Below, in pieces: positions 1-5,570 of a stretch of 5,570 bases of DNA. The position numbers and the translations under genes were made by a program. The notes beneath the pieces were generated by a model, which did not search any database, was not told the origin of the DNA, and saw only the letters and a list, made by a program, of their open reading frames with translations. Positions within the stretch are counted from its first letter, which is position 1, and the number at the start of each line of letters is the position of its first letter. This DNA comes from Pseudomonadota bacterium (GTDB taxonomy: Bacteria; Pseudomonadota; Gammaproteobacteria; Steroidobacterales; Steroidobacteraceae), in contig JAKAZP010000190.1 in the NCBI GenBank assembly GCA_021815905.1, positions 1-5,570 on the forward strand, given 5' to 3'.

Positions 1-447
1 GCGCTCGACCTTGCAGAGCCGGATGCCGTCGATGATGCTCGCGTGGTTGAGCGCATCGGAGATCACCGCGTCGCGCTCATCGAGCAGGGTCTCGAACAGG
101 CCCCCGTTCGCATCGAAACAGGAGGAGTAGAGGATCGCATCCTCGGTGCCGAGGAAGCGGCTCAGGCGCTCCTCGAGCTGCTTGTGCACGGTCTGGGTGC
201 CGCAGATGAAGCGCACGGAGGCCATGCCGAAGCCGAAGCGGTCGAGGGCGCGATGCGCGGCCTCGCGCACCGCCGCGTGGTTGGCGAGGCCGAGATAGTT
301 GTTGGCGCAGAGGTTCACGACCTCGCGCTCCCCGGTGCGCACGAGGCCCCCCTGGGGACCCGCGAGCACGCGCTCGCCCTTGTAAAGGCCCTGCTCCCTG
401 AGAGCGGCGAGATCCGAGCGCAGGCGCTCGAGGAAGTCCGGCGTCAT
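1..447 (-). CDS. kbl: Glycine C-acetyltransferase / 2-amino-3-ketobutyrate CoA ligase (5' part, 149 residues visible)
   Basis: Kbl is a PLP enzyme of the alpha-oxoamine synthase family. It splits 2-amino-3-ketobutyrate with CoA into glycine and acetyl-CoA, the second step of threonine breakdown after threonine dehydrogenase (Tdh). Only the N-terminal 149 codons are visible; the gene continues past the left edge, so the PLP lysine is not seen. Kbl-specific blocks are [41 protein letters not shown] and [12 protein letters not shown]. Cys110-Phe111 and His135 match E. coli PLP-contact residues 111-112 and substrate-binding His136, an offset of one. SVRFICGTQ argues for Kbl and not BioF, HemA or Spt, which have GSR-type motifs there. 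The ATG overlaps the Rieske stop by four bases, and no good ribosome site precedes it, so translational coupling is likely. Its usual partner tdh is not in view; it could lie to the left. Confidence 0.93.
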   Translation of the reverse strand, partial: MTPDFLERLRSDLAALREQGLYKGERVLAGPQGGLVRTGEREVVNLCANNYLGLANHAAVREAAHRALDRFGFGMASVRFICGTQTVHKQLEERLSRFLGTEDAILYSSCFDANGGLFETLLDERDAVISDALNHASIIDGIRLCKVER

Positions 448-776
448 GCGGGCGAATTATACCTGAGGAGGATCCGCCCATCCCGCTCCCGGGCCGCATA
501 GGCGCGCAGCGGCTCGTAGGCGGGCGGCGTGAGAGCCTCGCCGGTGCGCAGGCAGAAGCGCGCGCCGTGACGGGGGCAGATGATCTGGCAGGACTCGACT
601 TCGGCGCCCTCGAGCGGCTCGCCGTCGTGGGTGCAGCGATCCTCGACCGCGTACAGCTCGGCGCCGCAGCGCACCACGACCAGCGCGAGACCGTCGACCT
701 CGACGGAGAGGGGCTCATCCGGCTTCAGGTCGGCGGCGGCGCCGACGTCCACCCAGCCCGTCGCGCCTTCAGACAC
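444..776 (-). CDS. Small Rieske [2Fe-2S] ferredoxin-like protein in the SUF operon
   Basis: This 110-residue cytoplasmic protein consists of a single Rieske domain, the length of ferredoxins that serve Rieske oxygenases (NirD-like group). The cluster motif is complete: Cys48-x-His50, 16 residues, Cys67-x2-His70, in RCTHDGEPL and CPRHGARF. There is no signal peptide or membrane anchor, so it is not a cytochrome bc1 Rieske subunit. No oxygenase or reductase is in view, and the gene sits 46 bases after sufT and overlaps kbl by four bases (ATGA). This suggests a role with the SUF machinery, as electron donor or client, but that is inference. Three further cysteines (37, 63 and 75) lie in or near the domain; Cys75 falls where relatives often have Asp after GARF. 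The start is GTG at 776, preceded by GGGAG about nine bases upstream. An in-frame stop at 810-812, with no other start codon between, makes the GTG nearly certain. Confidence 0.9.
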   Translation of the reverse strand: MSEGATGWVDVGAAADLKPDEPLSVEVDGLALVVVRCGAELYAVEDRCTHDGEPLEGAEVESCQIICPRHGARFCLRTGEALTPPAYEPLRAYAARERDGRILLRYNSPA

Positions 777-822
777 GGCGCCCCGCTCCCGCGCGTCCCC
801 GCGCCCGAGTCACGGTCCGCAT

Positions 823-1371
823 TCAGTACATCCCGGTCTGCAGCCGAGCCGCCTCGGACATCATCGACTGATTCCAGGGCGGATCGAACGTGAGCTCCAC
901 CCGCGCCTCGCGCACGGTGGGGATGCGCTCGATCTTGTCGCGGACGTCATCCACCAGGATGTCACCCATGCCGCATCCGGGGGCGGTCAGGGTGAGTTTG
1001 ACCTCGACCGTGCGCGAGCCGTCCTCGTTGGCGCTCACCGAGCAGTCGTAGACCAGCCCGAGATCGACGATGTTGATCGGAATCTCCGGGTCGTAGCAGG
1101 TACGCATCTGACTCCAGGCGAGCTCGCGCACGTCGTCCTCGGTCGCGTTCGGCGGCAGCTCCGGGGGGCTCACGGGCTCCTTGCCGATCGCATCGGCGTC
1201 CTCTCCCGCGATGCGGAAGAGGTTGCCTTCCATGTAGACCGTGAAGCTTCCGCCGAGGGCCTGGGTGATGTATCCCGCCTGGCCCGGCTTGAGATTGACC
1301 TCGACCCCGGCCGGAACGATGACGGCGCGCACCTCGCGACTGACCACGAACGGCTCGTTCTCGCTACGCAT
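823..1371 (-). CDS. sufT: SufT, MIP18/DUF59-family Fe-S maturation factor
   Basis: SufT is an auxiliary factor for Fe-S protein maturation; in Staphylococcus aureus it matters when demand for clusters is high. The 182-residue length fits the SufT family (about 180). Residues 1-60 form the family-specific N-terminal region, with VNLKPGQAGYITQALGGSF, then VYMEGNLFRIAG and DADAIG. Residues about 80-165 are the MIP18/DUF59 domain: CYDPEIPINIVDLGLVYD at 92-109, the TAPGCGMGD loop with Cys133 at 129-137, and a final VELTFDPPWNQSMMSEAA block. Cys133 is the conserved cysteine of the domain and the likely functional residue. The protein is soluble, with no signal or membrane segment. It starts 10 bases after the sufU stop. 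The only purine-rich site, GGAG, overlaps the sufU stop codon and is about 13 bases from the ATG, so translation may lean on sufU. A stand-alone PaaD-like protein is unlikely because of the N-terminal domain. Confidence 0.93.
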   Translation of the reverse strand: MRSENEPFVVSREVRAVIVPAGVEVNLKPGQAGYITQALGGSFTVYMEGNLFRIAGEDADAIGKEPVSPPELPPNATEDDVRELAWSQMRTCYDPEIPINIVDLGLVYDCSVSANEDGSRTVEVKLTLTAPGCGMGDILVDDVRDKIERIPTVREARVELTFDPPWNQSMMSEAARLQTGMY

Positions 1372-1381
1372 GGCTTCGGGC

Positions 1382-1825
1382 TTACTCCGTCGATACCGTC
1401 GCGGCGCCCCGCTCGAGCGCGGCGTTCAGGGTGTGCCAGCACAGGCTCGCGCACTTGACGCGAGCGGGGAATTCCCGCACGCCCGAGAGGGCGGCGAGCT
1501 TGCCGAGGGAGGCGTCCGGCGTCGCTTCCTGCTGCGTGAGCAGCGCATGGATCTTGCCGTAGAGCTCGGCCACGGCCGCGCGATCCTTGCCGCGCACCGC
1601 CTCGGTCATGAGCGAGGCGGAGGCCGTCGAGATCGCGCAGCCCTTGCCCTCGAAGCGGATGTCCTCGATCCGACCGTCCTTCAGGCGCAGCGACACGGTC
1701 AACCGGTCGCCGCACAGCGGGTTGTGCCCCTCGGCCTGCGAGTCGCAGGGCTCGATCCGTCCGAAGTTTCGCGGCCGCCGGTTGTGATCGAGGATGACGT
1801 CGCGGTAGAGCTCTTTCAGGTCCAT
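1382..1825 (-). CDS. sufU: SufU, zinc-binding sulfur acceptor/transfer protein
   Basis: SufU belongs to the IscU fold. In Bacillus subtilis it is a zinc-dependent sulfurtransferase that takes the persulfide from SufS and feeds the SufBCD scaffold. The 147-residue protein opens with LYRDVILDHNRRPRNFG, typical of the family. The zinc ligands match B. subtilis Cys41, Asp43, Cys66 and Cys128: here Cys38 and Asp40 in NPLCGD, Cys63 in GKGCAIS and Cys125 in RVKCASL. Two features separate it from IscU: extra sequence of the SufU-specific kind between the second and third Cys (about residues 97-120), and Lys124 where IscU has His before the last Cys. Cys129 is an additional cysteine next to the site. 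The start has GAGGTG eight bases upstream, and its ATG shares one base with the sufS TGA, so the two should be made together. No SufE gene is visible. sufT follows after 10 bases. Confidence 0.94.
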   Translation of the reverse strand: MDLKELYRDVILDHNRRPRNFGRIEPCDSQAEGHNPLCGDRLTVSLRLKDGRIEDIRFEGKGCAISTASASLMTEAVRGKDRAAVAELYGKIHALLTQQEATPDASLGKLAALSGVREFPARVKCASLCWHTLNAALERGAATVSTE

Positions 1826-3081
1826 CAGCCGAACACCTCGCGCGCCTTGCCGAGAGCCGCGACCAGCGCCGCGACGTCCGCGCGGGTGTTGTAGCAGCCG
1901 AAGGAGGCGCGCGCGGTCGCGGGAATGTTGAAGAAGGACATGACGGGCATGGCGCAATGATGGCCGGTGCGCACCGCGACGCCCTCGGAGTCGAGGATGG
2001 TCCCGAGGTCGTGCGGATGCACCCCGGCGAGGGTGAAGGACAGAACCGCCGCCTTGTGCGCCGCGGTGCCGATGATCTCGAGGCCCGGAATGCGCTCGAG
2101 CTCCCCGGTTGCGAGCGCGAGCAGCTGCTGCTCGTGAGCGGCGACCGCGGCGAGGCCGAGGCCCTCGAGGTAGTCCATCGCCGCCGCAAGCCCGACGGCG
2201 CCCGACATGTTGGGGGTGCCGGCCTCGAACTTCCAGGGCAGCTCGTTGTACGTCGTCTTCTCGAACGACACCGTGAGGATCATGTCGCCGCCCCCCTGCC
2301 ACGGCGGCATGGCGGTGAGCAGCTCCTCGCGCCCGTAGAGCGCGCCGATGCCGGTTGGCCCGTACAGCTTGTGACCCGAGAAGGCGTAGAAATCGCACCC
2401 GAGCGCGCGCACGTCCACCGCGCAGTGCGGGACCGCCTGGGCCCCGTCGACGAGCGTCACGGCTCCGGCGGCGTGCGCGGCGTCCACGATGCGCCTGACC
2501 GGCAGCACCGTGCCGAGGGCGTTCGACACGTGCGCGAGCGCGACCAGCCGGGTGCGGGGACCGAGCAGCTCGAGCAGCCGCTCGGGCTCGAGCTCGCCGC
2601 GGCGGTTGATCGGGGCGACCTTGAGCGCGCAGCCGGTCTGCTCGCAGACCATCTGCCAGGGGACGATGTTGGCGTGATGCTCGAGCGCGGTGATCAGGAT
2701 CTCGTCACCCGGGCCGAAGCGCGGACGCGCGTAGGCCTGCGCGACCAGGTTGATGGCTTCGGTGGTGCCGCGCACGAAGATGATCTCCCGGCTCGAGCGC
2801 GCATTCACGAACCGGCGCACGCGCTCGCGCGCGCCCTCGTACGCTTCCGTGGCCGCCTGGCTCAGCGCATGCACGCCCCGGTGCACGTTGGCGTGGCATT
2901 CGGTCTCGTACCGCTCCACGGCGCGCAGCACGGCCGTCGGGCGCTGCGCGGAGGCCGCGCTGTCGAGATAGACGAGCGGCCGCCCGTTGATGGCGCGCTG
3001 GAGAATGGGGAAGTCGCCCCGCACGCGCTCGGCGTCGAAGGCCGGCGCCGCGGATGCGGCACGGGATGCGTTCGCGGCCAT
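1825..3081 (-). CDS. sufS: SufS, group II cysteine desulfurase
   Basis: SufS is a PLP-dependent enzyme that converts L-cysteine to L-alanine and holds the released sulfur as a persulfide on an active-site cysteine (EC 2.8.1.7). The 418-residue fold-type I protein has an Ala-rich N-terminus of about 15 residues and then the family start DAERVRGDFPIL. His135 in ALEHHANIVPW stacks on PLP, Asp212 in VDGAQAVPH contacts the cofactor nitrogen, and Lys238 in FSGHKLYGPTG forms the Schiff base. Cys376 in RTGHHCAMP carries the persulfide. His135, Lys238 and Cys376 are each offset by 12 from E. coli SufS His123, Lys226 and Cys364. RTGHHCAMP and the short active-site loop mark group II (SufS/CsdA), not IscS/NifS, whose cysteine loop is longer. 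The start has a strong GAGGAG and a TGATG overlap with sufD. The stop overlaps sufU by one base, pairing the enzyme with its likely sulfur acceptor. Confidence 0.97.
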   Translation of the reverse strand: MAANASRAASAAPAFDAERVRGDFPILQRAINGRPLVYLDSAASAQRPTAVLRAVERYETECHANVHRGVHALSQAATEAYEGARERVRRFVNARSSREIIFVRGTTEAINLVAQAYARPRFGPGDEILITALEHHANIVPWQMVCEQTGCALKVAPINRRGELEPERLLELLGPRTRLVALAHVSNALGTVLPVRRIVDAAHAAGAVTLVDGAQAVPHCAVDVRALGCDFYAFSGHKLYGPTGIGALYGREELLTAMPPWQGGGDMILTVSFEKTTYNELPWKFEAGTPNMSGAVGLAAAMDYLEGLGLAAVAAHEQQLLALATGELERIPGLEIIGTAAHKAAVLSFTLAGVHPHDLGTILDSEGVAVRTGHHCAMPVMSFFNIPATARASFGCYNTRADVAALVAALGKAREVFG

Positions 3082-4394
3082 CACAGAAGCTCCTCGAGCG
3101 AGGCGCCATCGCTCATCTGCCCGGCGAGATCGCGCTCGATCCGGCGCCTGAGCTCCGGCGGGTCGATCTTCGCGACCACATCCTCGAGGAACGCCCACTT
3201 GAGCAGCCGCTGCGCGACCTCGGGGGCGAGCCCGCGTGAGAGCAGATAGAAGAGCATGGTCTCATCGAGCTTGCCGGCGGTGGCGCCGTGGCTGCAGCGG
3301 ACCTCGTCGGTGTAGATCTCGAGCTGCGGGCGCACGTCGATCTCGGCCTCGGGGCCCGCGAGCAGTCCCCGAAGCGACTGGCGTGAGTCGGCCCCGTGCG
3401 CGCCCTCGCGCACCGTCACCTTGCCGTTGAAGGCGACGCGGGCGCGCCCGGCGGCGATGCCGCGGAAGGTCTGCTCGGTGCGGGTGCGCGGCGCCAGGTG
3501 CTCCGCGAGCGCGAAGGTGTCCTGAACCTGCTGCCGCCCCCCGATCGTGGCGGCCGAGTGCACGAGCTCGGCCGCGGTGCCCGCCAGCCGCGCGTGCACG
3601 CTCGACCTCGCCGAGGACGCTCCGGCGCTCACCACCCGCAGCGCGTAGCGCGCCTCCTCGGCGAGCACCGCCGTCAGGGCGTCGAACCAAGCCGCGCGCG
3701 CGCCGAGGCGCTGCAGACGAAAGTGCTCGAGCTGCGAGCCGCGAGCGAGCTCCACGCGCACCGAGCTGTTGACGACGCTCGCATCGGCGCCGACGCTCAG
3801 GTGCTGCTCGAGGAGCCTCAGGCGGGCGCCGGGCTCGAGGCCGATCTCGATGCGCGGATAGGACGTCCCGGAGCTCGGGTCGGACGCCGCCACGAACAGC
3901 AGCTCGATCCCGACCGGCGGGTGGGCGCCGCTGCGCACGTGCACGCAGGCCGCATCGGGGGCGAACGCGTCGTTGATCAGGGCGAGCCGGGCTTCGGGGA
4001 GCTCGCCGGCGGCGGTGAGAGCTCGCGGCAGGTGCGCAATGCCGGCCCGGGACCCGACGAGGTTGCGCACCGAGACCTCCGCGTGCTCGGCGGCGGCGGA
4101 GAGCTCCGGCACGAAGCGGCCGTCGACGAAGGTGTATCGGGCGAAGCCCTCGGGAGCCGGCGGCAGCGCCATCGGGCCGGGCGCTTCGGACGCGGCGACG
4201 GGAGCGAACCGCGCCCGCTCGAGCGGGCGGAGATTCGCATAGCGCCAGTTCTCCTCGCGCGTGCTCGGCAGTCCCCGCGCCGCGAGACTCTCGAGCGCCT
4301 CGCGCCGGCGCTCGCGCGACACGACACCCGGGGGCAGGTCGTCGCCGACCGCGCCGAACTCCTCGAGGATCCGCTTGCCGAGGGCCGCGCTCAT
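3081..4394 (-). CDS. sufD: SufD, Fe-S cluster scaffold subunit
   Basis: SufD is the SufB paralogue in the cytoplasmic SufBC2D scaffold; it helps bring in iron and forms the interface where the cluster is built. The 437-residue length is normal for the family. The N-terminal helical part carries the family motif TREENWRYANL near residues 45-55. The middle is the right-handed beta-helix core. The C-terminal part contains RPQLEIYTDEVRCSHGATAG, then GKLDETMLFYLLSRG, then LKWAFLEDVV. Cys367 and His369 of RCSHGATAG match E. coli Cys358 and His360; the His is important for iron acquisition. The N-terminal half is rich in Ala and Arg and less conserved, as is usual for SufD. The ATG overlaps the sufC stop by four bases, with GAGG just upstream. 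Its TGA shares one base with the sufS ATG (TGATG). This sits between sufC and sufS as in most SUF operons. Confidence 0.96.
   Translation of the reverse strand: MSAALGKRILEEFGAVGDDLPPGVVSRERRREALESLAARGLPSTREENWRYANLRPLERARFAPVAASEAPGPMALPPAPEGFARYTFVDGRFVPELSAAAEHAEVSVRNLVGSRAGIAHLPRALTAAGELPEARLALINDAFAPDAACVHVRSGAHPPVGIELLFVAASDPSSGTSYPRIEIGLEPGARLRLLEQHLSVGADASVVNSSVRVELARGSQLEHFRLQRLGARAAWFDALTAVLAEEARYALRVVSAGASSARSSVHARLAGTAAELVHSAATIGGRQQVQDTFALAEHLAPRTRTEQTFRGIAAGRARVAFNGKVTVREGAHGADSRQSLRGLLAGPEAEIDVRPQLEIYTDEVRCSHGATAGKLDETMLFYLLSRGLAPEVAQRLLKWAFLEDVVAKIDPPELRRRIERDLAGQMSDGASLEELL
3090..3095 (-). promoter_or_regulatory. Shine-Dalgarno (GAGGAG) deciding the sufS start
   Basis: GAGGAG on the minus strand lies eight bases before the ATG at 3081, inside the last codons of sufD. 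It is the best ribosome site in the window. It fixes the sufS start at 3081 and argues against the longer open frame reaching 3198, whose extra 39 codons lie wholly inside sufD. Confidence 0.75.
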
Positions 4395-5140
4395 GCCGCC
4401 TCGCCCGTCACCCAGTCGTAGCCGCGGCGCTCGAGCTCCAGGGCGAGCGTGCGGTCACCGCTCACGGCGATCCGTCCGCCGACGAGCACGTGCACGCGGT
4501 CGGGCACGATGTAGTCGAGCAGCCGCTGATAGTGCGTCACCAGCACCAGCGAGCGCTCCGGCGAGCGCAGGGTGTTGACGCCGGCGGCGACGATCTTGAG
4601 CGCATCGATGTCGAGCCCGGAGTCGGTCTCATCGAGGATCGCGAGCCGCGGCTCGAGCACGAGCATCTGCAGCACCTCGTTGCGCTTCTTCTCCCCGCCC
4701 GAGAACCCCTCGTTGACTCCGCGGGAGAGCATGCTCTCGTCCATTCTCATCAGGCGCATCTTCTCGCGCACCAGCGTGAGGAACTCGAAGGCGTCGACTT
4801 CCGGCAGTCCCCGGTGCTTGCGGGACGCGTTGACCGCGGCCTTGAGGAGATACACGTTGTTGACGCCGGGAATCTCCACCGGATACTGGAAACCGAGGAA
4901 CACGCCCTCGCGGGCGCGCTCCTCCGGGGGCAGCGCGAGCAGGTCGCGCCCCTCGAACGTCACGCCGCCGGAGGTCACCTCATAGCCCGGGCGCCCGGCG
5001 AGCACGTTGGCGAGGGTGCTCTTGCCGGAGCCGTTCGGGCCCATGACGGCGTGCACTTCCCCGCGGGGCACCTCCAGGGTGAGGCCCCTCAGGATCTCTT
5101 TGCCGTCCACCCGGACGTGCAGGTCGTCGATCTTCAGCAT
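4391..5140 (-). CDS. sufC: SufC, ABC-type ATPase of the SufBCD complex
   Basis: SufC is the cytoplasmic ATPase that binds SufB and SufD; its ATP-driven dimerisation reshapes the scaffold during cluster assembly. It is not a transporter: there is no membrane partner. Numbering from the chosen start (249 residues), the Walker A motif GPNGSGKST is at 34-42 with Lys40. The Q-loop is FQYP with Gln85, and the signature FSGGEKKRNE is at 146-155. Walker B is LAILDE ending in Glu171, followed by the SufC-typical ETDSGLDID with Asp173, and the switch His203 is in VTHYQ. These numbers are identical to the E. coli catalytic residues Lys40, Glu171, Asp173 and His203. That supports starting at the second ATG (MLKIDDLHV) and not at the ATG at 5149, which would add three residues (MRG) and leave its upstream GGGA with no spacing. 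The TGA stop overlaps the sufD start by four bases (ATGA), so the two are probably translationally coupled. Confidence 0.97.
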   Translation of the reverse strand: MLKIDDLHVRVDGKEILRGLTLEVPRGEVHAVMGPNGSGKSTLANVLAGRPGYEVTSGGVTFEGRDLLALPPEERAREGVFLGFQYPVEIPGVNNVYLLKAAVNASRKHRGLPEVDAFEFLTLVREKMRLMRMDESMLSRGVNEGFSGGEKKRNEVLQMLVLEPRLAILDETDSGLDIDALKIVAAGVNTLRSPERSLVLVTHYQRLLDYIVPDRVHVLVGGRIAVSGDRTLALELERRGYDWVTGEAA

Positions 5141-5149
5141 TCCACGCAT

Positions 5150-5153
5150 TCCC
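5150..5153 (-). promoter_or_regulatory. Putative Shine-Dalgarno (GGGA) deciding the sufC start
   Basis: On the minus strand GGGA lies nine bases before the ATG at 5140 and directly abuts the other in-frame ATG at 5149. Only the 5140 start has workable spacing, which agrees with the residue numbering of SufC. It is a short motif, so the support is moderate. Confidence 0.45.
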
Positions 5154-5157
5154 GATT

Positions 5158-5182
5158 CAGGCTCGCGATGTCACAGGCTCGC
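5158..5182. repeat. 9-base direct repeat, period 16, in the sufB-sufC gap
   Basis: The 72-base spacer between sufB and sufC (5141-5212) holds two exact copies of CAGGCTCGC on the plus strand, at 5158-5166 and 5174-5182. Their starts are 16 bases apart. The copies are direct, not inverted, so they do not form a hairpin with each other. This could be a site for a protein or a chance event in GC-rich DNA. I see no clean promoter or terminator in the spacer. Confidence 0.35.
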
Positions 5183-5212
5183 ACGGCGCACTCGCTCCGG
5201 CGCGCGGGGGCG

Positions 5213-5570
5213 CTAACCCACCGCGCCCTCGAGGCTCACGGCGAGCAGGTTCTGGGCCTCGACGGCGAACTCCATCGGCAACTCCTTGAACACCGACTTG
5301 CAGAAGCCGCTCACGATGAGGTTCACCGCGTCCTCCCCGGAGATGCCGCGCGCGAGGCAGTAGAAGAGCTCGTCCTCGCTGATCTTCGAGGTGCTCGCCT
5401 CGTGCTCGACGGTCGCCGAAGGATTCTTCACCTCGATGTAGGGAAAGGTGTGCGCGCCGCACCGGCCGCCCATGAGCAGCGAATCGCACTGGGTGTAGTT
5501 GCGCGCGCCGTGCGCGCCCGGCAGGATCTTGACCAGCCCGCGGTAGGTGCTCTGACCGTGCCCGGCGGAG
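5213..5570 (-). CDS. sufB: SufB, Fe-S cluster scaffold subunit (3' part, 118 residues visible)
   Basis: This is the C-terminal part of the SufB scaffold of the SufBC2D complex, which assembles nascent Fe-S clusters in the cytoplasm. The gene runs off the right edge, so its start is not visible; it ends in TAG. Visible conserved blocks are [53 protein letters not shown] and [11 protein letters not shown]. Counting from the first full codon, Cys28, His56 and Glu57 correspond to E. coli Cys405, His433 and Glu434, residues needed for cluster formation at the SufB-SufD interface. All three share an offset of 377, so there is no insertion or deletion between them. The protein ends in LEGAVG, close to the E. 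coli C-terminus, so it is intact at this end. sufC follows after 72 bases. The operon promoter and any IscR/SufR-type regulator would lie beyond the window. SufD is excluded by the TQCDS block. Confidence 0.97.
   Translation of the reverse strand, partial: SAGHGQSTYRGLVKILPGAHGARNYTQCDSLLMGGRCGAHTFPYIEVKNPSATVEHEASTSKISEDELFYCLARGISGEDAVNLIVSGFCKSVFKELPMEFAVEAQNLLAVSLEGAVG

Noticed and set aside
1..447. BioF or another alpha-oxoamine synthase in place of Kbl
   Set aside because: The [15 protein letters not shown], SVRFICGTQ and SSCFDANGG blocks match Kbl; BioF-type proteins carry a GSR-type sequence at the SVRFICGTQ site.
777..822. Possible hairpin or terminator in the GC-rich gap between sufT and the Rieske gene
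   Set aside because: Only four- to five-base GC stems can be drawn and there is no T-run after them, so I do not call a structure.
580..1458. Plus-strand open frame opposite the Rieske gene, sufT and the end of sufU
   Set aside because: It spans three real genes and their gaps on the other strand; composition is that of a GC shadow.
3082..3198. 39-codon N-terminal extension of sufS
   Set aside because: It would lie entirely inside sufD, its residues do not resemble SufS, and GAGGAG sits at the right distance from the ATG at 3081.
1957..3249. Long plus-strand open frame (430 codons) opposite sufS and the end of sufD
   Set aside because: It is an antisense shadow of a high-GC coding region: its Arg/Gly/Ala/His-rich product resembles no family I know and contains no motif, while the opposite strand holds a complete SufS.
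3396..4421. Long plus-strand open frame (341 codons) opposite sufD
   Set aside because: Same reason: Arg/Ala/Gly-rich translation without a recognisable domain, fully opposite an intact sufD, and crossing the sufC-sufD junction.
4391..5140. ABC transporter ATPase
   Set aside because: The ETDSGLDID stretch, FQYP loop and sufB/sufD neighbours identify SufC, and no permease gene is present.

Overview
The window is one head-to-tail gene cluster, all on the minus strand. It reads from the right edge to the left edge as sufB (3' part), sufC, sufD, sufS, sufU, sufT, a small Rieske [2Fe-2S] protein and kbl (5' part). It is a SUF iron-sulfur cluster assembly operon with an unusual tail. I see no RNA gene, mobile element, CRISPR array or convincing terminator, and no gene-free stretch longer than 72 bases.

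Organism: the DNA is very GC-rich (roughly 70% by eye) and coding density is near total. SufB, SufC, SufS and Kbl line up with their E. coli counterparts almost residue for residue at the active sites. In SufC, SufS and the visible part of SufB the catalytic residues share one constant numbering offset with E. coli. This suggests a GC-rich proteobacterium, perhaps gammaproteobacterial, but that is inference. The sulfur-transfer partner is SufU, with the insertion typical of Firmicutes and Actinobacteria, not the SufE found in enterobacteria. Enterobacteria are therefore unlikely.

Layout in transcription order: the sufB C-terminus (5570-5213) is followed by a 72-base gap. Then sufC (5140-4391), sufD (4394-3081), sufS (3081-1825) and sufU (1825-1382) are locked together by ATGA or TGATG overlaps. 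After 10 bases comes sufT (1371-823), after 46 bases the GTG-initiated Rieske gene (776-444), and then kbl (447 to the left edge) through another ATGA overlap.

How the genes work together: SufS takes sulfur from cysteine as a persulfide. SufU is expected to accept it and pass it to the SufB-SufC2-SufD scaffold, where SufC ATP hydrolysis drives cluster building. SufT is a MIP18/DUF59 auxiliary maturation factor. The Rieske protein may be an electron carrier for the pathway or a client of it. Kbl (glycine C-acetyltransferase, a PLP enzyme of threonine breakdown) has no established role in cluster assembly, so its coupling to the end of this operon is the most unexpected thing here. The core operon is a known system; the novelty, if any, is in the SufT-Rieske-Kbl tail.
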